Shown: in pieces, positions 44,006 through 47,316 of the stretch
How positions within the stretch are numbered: the first letter of the stretch is position 1
How the letters are laid out: every line of letters begins with the position of its first letter
NCBI GenBank assembly: GCA_946886255.1
Contig: CAMPIG010000004.1
Coordinates: forward strand, 1 to 47,316
DNA length: 47,316 bases
From: an uncultured Cellvibrio sp.
GTDB lineage: Bacteria > Pseudomonadota > Gammaproteobacteria > Pseudomonadales > Cellvibrionaceae
Direction of reading: 5' to 3'
Notes under the pieces: generated by a model
The model's input: only the letters and a program-made list of their open reading frames with translations
Database searches by the model: none
Told to the model about the DNA's origin: nothing
Made by a program: the position numbers and the translations under genes

Positions 44006-44080
44006 ATTATGATTGAAATTAATTGAAAAAGAATGAATATGATTAAAAATTGCTGATTTTTTTGATTTTTTGTGTATGCT
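44006..44080. promoter_or_regulatory. Decamer array 9 (lutABC / fba-fbp)
   Basis: In-phase 10-bp units at 44010, 44020, 44030 and 44040 (cores TGATTGAA, TAATTGAA, AGAATGAA, TGATTAAA) and a trailing TTGCTGAT. The units are more degenerate than in arrays 4 and 8. TGTGTATGCT (44071-44080) resembles an extended -10 for fba, with a poor -35. Its position predicts joint control of lactate oxidation and gluconeogenesis. Confidence 0.6.
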
Positions 44081-44110
44081 GGAGGCGTTTTTTAAACAGC
44101 CGAGAGGGAT

Positions 44111-45202
44111 ATGATGACCAGCCTGATTAATCTGATTCAGCCCGGAGTCGTGACCGGTAGCGACTTACAACGGGTTTATGCGGACGCAAAAGCCAACCAT
44201 TACGCCATTCCCGCCGTGAATGTGATTGGCACTCATTCGATTAATGCCGCCCTCGAGGCGGCGCGTCATGTGGGTTCGCCCATCATTATCCAAGTGTCCA
44301 ACGGTGGTGCCAGTTACTTTGCGGGTAAGGGGTTGAACCTGCCCGGGCAGGAGTCAGCCATTGTTGGCGCAATCGCCTCTGCCAAATATGTGCATCAGGT
44401 AGCGCGTTTTTACGAGGTGCCGGTCATCCTGCACACCGATCACGCTGCCAAAAAATTATTGCCCTGGATTGATGGTTTACTCGAGGCAGGCAAATCCCAC
44501 ATTGAGCAAACCGGCGTTCCTTTATTCAGTTCACATATGCTGGATCTATCAGAAGAGTCGCTTGAAGAGAACATCGAAATTTGCGCTACCTATTTGAAAA
44601 AAATGCACAAGCTTGGTATGGGTCTGGAGATCGAATTGGGATGCACCGGCGGTGAAGAAGATGGGGTGGATAACAACCATATGGATAAATCTGCGCTCTA
44701 CACCCAGCCGGAAGACGTTGCCTATGCCTACCGGCAGCTCTCTGCTATCAGCGAAAAATTCACCATCGCAGCGTCGTTTGGCAATGTTCACGGTGTTTAC
44801 AATCCGGGCAATGTACAGCTAAAACCCGGCATCCTGAGAGATTCACAAACCTTTGTCAGTCATGCGTTTGGTTTGAAAGAAAATGCATTGGACTTTGTGT
44901 TTCATGGCGGCTCCGGATCATCGCCCAGCGATATTACAGAAGCGATTACATACGGTGTGGTAAAAATGAATATCGACACCGATACCCAGTGGGCTTTTTG
45001 GCAGGGCGTGCTCGATTTTTACCAGTCTAACAGTGATTATTTACAGGCCCAGCTAGGCAATCGGAAAGGTTTGGACGCGCCCAACAAAAAATTTTACGAC
45101 CCGCGCGTATGGCTGCGTCACGCGGAGGAATCCATGGTGAAGCGCTTGCTGGAATCTTTCGCGCAGCTGAATTGTATCGGGCGATACAGGGCGCAGTCAT
45201 GA
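44111..45202 (+). CDS. fba: Class II fructose-bisphosphate aldolase
   Basis: 363 residues, like E. coli FbaA (359). Zinc-site motif VILHTDHAAK (D110, H111), GLEIELGCTGGEEDGVDN, and the FHGGSGSS phosphate loop. It condenses DHAP with glyceraldehyde-3-phosphate, or the reverse. Linked to fbp by an ATGA overlap and to the rhamnose genes, it probably works in the gluconeogenic direction on DHAP made by RhaEW (inference). Two ATGs stand in tandem; ATG 44114 has slightly better spacing from GAGAGGG than 44111. Confidence 0.95.
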   Translation: MMTSLINLIQPGVVTGSDLQRVYADAKANHYAIPAVNVIGTHSINAALEAARHVGSPIIIQVSNGGASYFAGKGLNLPGQESAIVGAIASAKYVHQVARFYEVPVILHTDHAAKKLLPWIDGLLEAGKSHIEQTGVPLFSSHMLDLSEESLEENIEICATYLKKMHKLGMGLEIELGCTGGEEDGVDNNHMDKSALYTQPEDVAYAYRQLSAISEKFTIAASFGNVHGVYNPGNVQLKPGILRDSQTFVSHAFGLKENALDFVFHGGSGSSPSDITEAITYGVVKMNIDTDTQWAFWQGVLDFYQSNSDYLQAQLGNRKGLDAPNKKFYDPRVWLRHAEESMVKRLLESFAQLNCIGRYRAQS

Positions 45203-46173
45203 AAGCGTTAGTCTCTGCTCTGGAGAAGGAGGCGGTCTCACCTGAACTAGTCCGTCTGATCGCAACGATAGTTGCGATCACGCGCACTATAGCCGAGCAA
45301 GTCAGGTATGGTGCATTAGGTGAAACACTTGGTGCCACCGTCACTGAAAATGTCCAGGGTGAGGTACAAAAGAAGCTCGATGTAATAGCAAACAATTTAT
45401 TGATTGATGCGTTAGTTGCACAGGGCTCTGTGAGAGCAATTGCCTCAGAGGAAGAAGCGCACACCATTGAGGGCGTGCAGGGCGCACCTTATCTGGTCGC
45501 TTTTGACCCTCTGGATGGCAGCAGCAATATCGATATCAATGCACAGATTGGTACAATTTTTACCATTTTTAATGCGCGCGATGATGTGCCCGCCGCAAGT
45601 GATGCACAGTTTTTCCAGCAGGGTACACAACAATGTTGCGCAGGTTATGTGCTTTACGGCCCTTACACGACGTTAATGTTAACGATGGGAAAGGTTGTAC
45701 ATGAGTTTACCCTTAATCCCCAAAGTGGTGAATTTGTTCGCTCTCACTCTCCAGTGAACTTGCCTGCAGGCAAGCGCGAATTTGCGGTGAATATGGCTAA
45801 CTTTTATTATTGGCCTCAGACTTTTCAACACTATATTCTCACATTGATTGCACCCAAGCCTGATAGCGAGCGTTTTAACATGCGTTGGCAGGGTGCGATG
45901 GTGGGTGACGTACATCGTGTGCTTACCCGTGGTGGGATTTTTATGTATCCATGTGATTGTCGCAACCCCGATCAGCCCGCCAGATTGCGTTTGCTTTATG
46001 AGGCGTTCCCCATGGGGCTGTTAATTGAAGCGGCCGGGGGGCGGGCGTACAGTGAATCGGAGCGCACCCTCACACGCCAACTGACTCATTTACACCAGCG
46101 AGTGCCGGTTACCTTGGGCGATAAAACATTCGTTGAAGCGTATCTTTTATCGTTCAGTAAAGCGCTTGCCTGA
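45199..46173 (+). CDS. fbp: Class I fructose-1,6-bisphosphatase
   Basis: 324 residues. Signature FDPLDGSSNIDIN (D103 onward), acidic metal ligands in ASEEEAHTI, and the C-terminal CRNPDQPARLRLLYEAFPMGLLIEAAGG split around the active site. It hydrolyses fructose-1,6-bisphosphate to fructose-6-phosphate, the committed gluconeogenic step. The longer frame begins at 45109 inside fba; ATG 45199, overlapping the fba stop as ATGA, is the natural start and gives the usual N-terminus. Carbon from rhamnose and lactate needs this step for hexose synthesis. Confidence 0.95.
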   Translation: MKALVSALEKEAVSPELVRLIATIVAITRTIAEQVRYGALGETLGATVTENVQGEVQKKLDVIANNLLIDALVAQGSVRAIASEEEAHTIEGVQGAPYLVAFDPLDGSSNIDINAQIGTIFTIFNARDDVPAASDAQFFQQGTQQCCAGYVLYGPYTTLMLTMGKVVHEFTLNPQSGEFVRSHSPVNLPAGKREFAVNMANFYYWPQTFQHYILTLIAPKPDSERFNMRWQGAMVGDVHRVLTRGGIFMYPCDCRNPDQPARLRLLYEAFPMGLLIEAAGGRAYSESERTLTRQLTHLHQRVPVTLGDKTFVEAYLLSFSKALA

Positions 46174-46202
46174 ATTCTTGGAGAGCAGCCTGAGTTGGTG
46201 TC

Positions 46203-46329
46203 ATTTATATTCCTGGTATCACAACCCCGGTGATGGCGGTAGGTGCAACCGTGCGGTAGCTACGGTGGGACCAGCAAAGAAGCCGAAGGCGCGGATATTT
46301 CGGTTGTCCAGCCGGTCGTAGAGGTGCAT
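46203..46329 (-). other. Possible remnant of a small reading frame; gap 46174-46457
   Basis: The minus strand from ATG 46329 gives a short peptide of 36 residues (with RNIRAFGFFAGP and TARLHLPPSPGL) that stops at 46221. A second short frame (MTPTQAALQEFR) starts at about 46203 and runs back into the fbp 3' end on the opposite strand. The two look like one broken frame, but I do not recognise the family. The rest of the 284-base gap contains the palindrome at 46348-46362 and no gene. Confidence 0.25.
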
Positions 46330-46347
46330 ATAGCTAAAGAAATATTT

Positions 46348-46362
46348 ACAGTAATTTACTGT
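46348..46362. promoter_or_regulatory. Perfect palindrome upstream of azurin
   Basis: ACAGTAA-T-TTACTGT, 7-base arms around one base, about 95 bases before the azurin ATG. Its form suggests an operator for a dimeric regulator. It matches neither the FNR/Anr box (TTGAT-N4-ATCAA) nor the decamers of the locus. Confidence 0.35.
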
Positions 46363-46457
46363 TACGTGGGACGCTTCTGATTGCCAACAGATTGTTTTTC
46401 GGGAATTCTCACCAATGAATTCCCCCCAGCTTTTGTAACCTCAGCGGAGATTAATCC

Positions 46458-46910
46458 ATGAAAATGAAATACCTGATGACACCCGTTTTGCTCACCGTTA
46501 TGGCCATGCAGGCTGCGGCTGATGATTGCAGTATGACCATCGATAGTACCGACAGTATGAAATACGATAAAAACGAGATTGTAATTGATAAATCCTGCAA
46601 GGAATTTACCGTTAACCTTACTCATTCCGGTAAGCTCGCCAAAAATATCATGGGCCACAATGTGGTTATTACCAAAGCGGCTGACGCGCGTGCTGTTGCC
46701 AGCGATGCCATCGCGGCGGGGCTGGATAACAACTATGTAAAACCGGACGATGAGCGGGTTATTGCTTTTACCGATATCATCGGCGGCGGCGAAAAGACTT
46801 CAATGACGTTCAGCGTGGATAAATTGCAAGCGGGTGAGGACTATACCTTCTTTTGTTCCTTTCCAGGCCACATTAGCTTGATGCAAGGCTCAGTGTCGTT
46901 GGGTTCCTGA
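46458..46910 (+). CDS. azu: Azurin (type 1 blue copper protein)
   Basis: 150 residues with a signal peptide of about 21 residues (cleavage near QAAA-DDCS). The mature protein aligns along its length with Pseudomonas azurin. Copper ligands are H67 (NIMGHN), C133, H138 and M142 ([10 protein letters not shown]); C24-C47 should form the disulfide. It is a periplasmic electron carrier, usually tied to respiration or denitrification. It has its own terminator, no decamer array, and no evident link to the pectin locus. AGCGGAG lies before the ATG. Confidence 0.96.
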   Translation: MKMKYLMTPVLLTVMAMQAAADDCSMTIDSTDSMKYDKNEIVIDKSCKEFTVNLTHSGKLAKNIMGHNVVITKAADARAVASDAIAAGLDNNYVKPDDERVIAFTDIIGGGEKTSMTFSVDKLQAGEDYTFFCSFPGHISLMQGSVSLGS

Positions 46911-46930
46911 TTTTTTCAATAAACTAACGG

Positions 46931-46960
46931 GCCGGCGGTTCCTACTGCCGGCTTATTATA
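46931..46960 (+). terminator. Terminator of azurin
   Basis: GCCGGCGG (46931-46938) pairs with CTGCCGGC (46945-46952), one G-T wobble, 6-base loop, followed by TTATTATA. Directly after the azurin stop. Confidence 0.75.
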
Positions 46961-47309
46961 AATATAGAGCGTGAGCAGTTTGGTGCTGTATAAGGCTTGA
47001 GCTGGTTTAGCTGTTGTATACATATCTTTATCTTATCGATTGGTAGATTGTTTTATTTTTGCTCTGGCGGATAAAAAACAATCAGTCCCACCTCCTTCAA
47101 AGTTCCCCTGTCATAAAAATTTCATCTAGCGATTAATCAAGCGCAATAAAAATGAAACGAACGCCGTTTACCTTGCCGTTGCGTTTCTATTTCCAGTCAG
47201 GAACCTGGGGTGTTAACAGGCACTGGGAAGGAGTCTTCTCTTGTTTACAAGAAGTAGAAATAGCTGAGCATTCATTTTTACTAACTGCGATGAATAAGAG
47301 GTAGGCAAG
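46961..47309. other. Right-end intergenic region without a recognised gene
   Basis: About 350 AT-rich bases. No frame of convincing length or composition is seen on either strand. The only recognisable items are a weak Pho-box-like site and a possible start codon at the very end. Confidence 0.6.
47108..47125 (+). promoter_or_regulatory. Pho-box-like site
   Basis: CTGTCAT-AAAA-ATTTCAT follows the 7-4-7 layout of a Pho box; the first half is perfect and the second matches at 5 of 7 positions. It would control the gene to the right of the window. Confidence 0.3.
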
Positions 47310-47316
47310 TTGAAAA
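47310..47316 (+). CDS. Possible start of the next gene (TTG start, cut by window end)
   Basis: TTG at 47310 follows AAGAGG by 8 bases. Only two codons are visible, so nothing can be said of the product. ATG 47290 gives only a five-codon frame. Confidence 0.2.

Noticed and set aside
46348..46362. Palindrome as a LexA (SOS) box
   Set aside because: LexA sites read CTGT-N8-ACAG; here the half-sites are in the opposite order (ACAG...CTGT).

Overview
The window looks like a chromosomal piece of a plant-cell-wall-degrading gammaproteobacterium of the Cellvibrio type. The signs are serine-rich linkers joined to a CBM2, large TonB-dependent receptors without SusD partners, a PL11 lyase, a type 1 azurin and roughly even base composition. 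No closer placement can be made from sequence alone.

Almost everything from about 1.06 to 46.2 kb forms one catabolic locus for rhamnogalacturonan I (RG-I) and the L-rhamnose it releases. The outer part (1.06-31.7 kb) holds a YesU-like DUF1961 protein, a TIM-barrel isomerase/epimerase, a GPH-type transporter, two GH105 unsaturated uronyl hydrolases (one cytoplasmic, one exported), a GH2 enzyme with the uronidase NxKG motif, a PL26 exolyase, a two-domain and a lipoprotein CE12 acetylesterase, a PL11 endolyase, two TonB-dependent receptors, a PL22-like protein, RhaT, a GH28 and a GH42. The inner part (31.8-46.2 kb) holds RhaM, a GH115, an FGGY kinase (RhaB), a DeoR-family regulator, a fused rhamnulose-1-phosphate aldolase/lactaldehyde dehydrogenase (RhaEW type), a P. 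stutzeri-type L-rhamnose isomerase (RhaI), LutABC, and class II aldolase plus class I FBPase. Read together: extracellular RG-I is deacetylated and cut, fragments enter through the receptors, are trimmed in the periplasm, and rhamnose and unsaturated disaccharides cross the inner membrane. Rhamnose becomes DHAP plus L-lactate; LutABC oxidises the lactate to pyruvate, and Fba/Fbp can send triose phosphate to gluconeogenesis.

The most striking non-coding signal is a 10-bp tandem repeat, consensus about WATGATYGAA (reverse complement TTCRATCATW). It lies in phase, one unit per helical turn, in nine intergenic regions: about 1910, 5640, 7768, 20710, 27912, 29443, 36368, 37441 and 44010. Together these regions precede nearly every transcription unit of the locus, including the DeoR gene itself, and I saw no such array beside the flanking genes. 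This predicts one DeoR-controlled regulon joining polymer degradation, rhamnose catabolism, lactate oxidation and gluconeogenesis.

The flanks differ. The left edge is the 3' end of a secreted CBM2 protein, closed by a strong terminator. The right edge holds an intergenic stretch with a possible decayed small reading frame, an azurin gene with terminator, and about 400 bases without a gene except a weak Pho-box-like site and a possible start at the very end. A CPBP membrane protease gene, visibly AT-richer, sits inside the locus beside a long inverted repeat and looks like a later insertion. I found no tRNA, rRNA, CRISPR array or insertion sequence.
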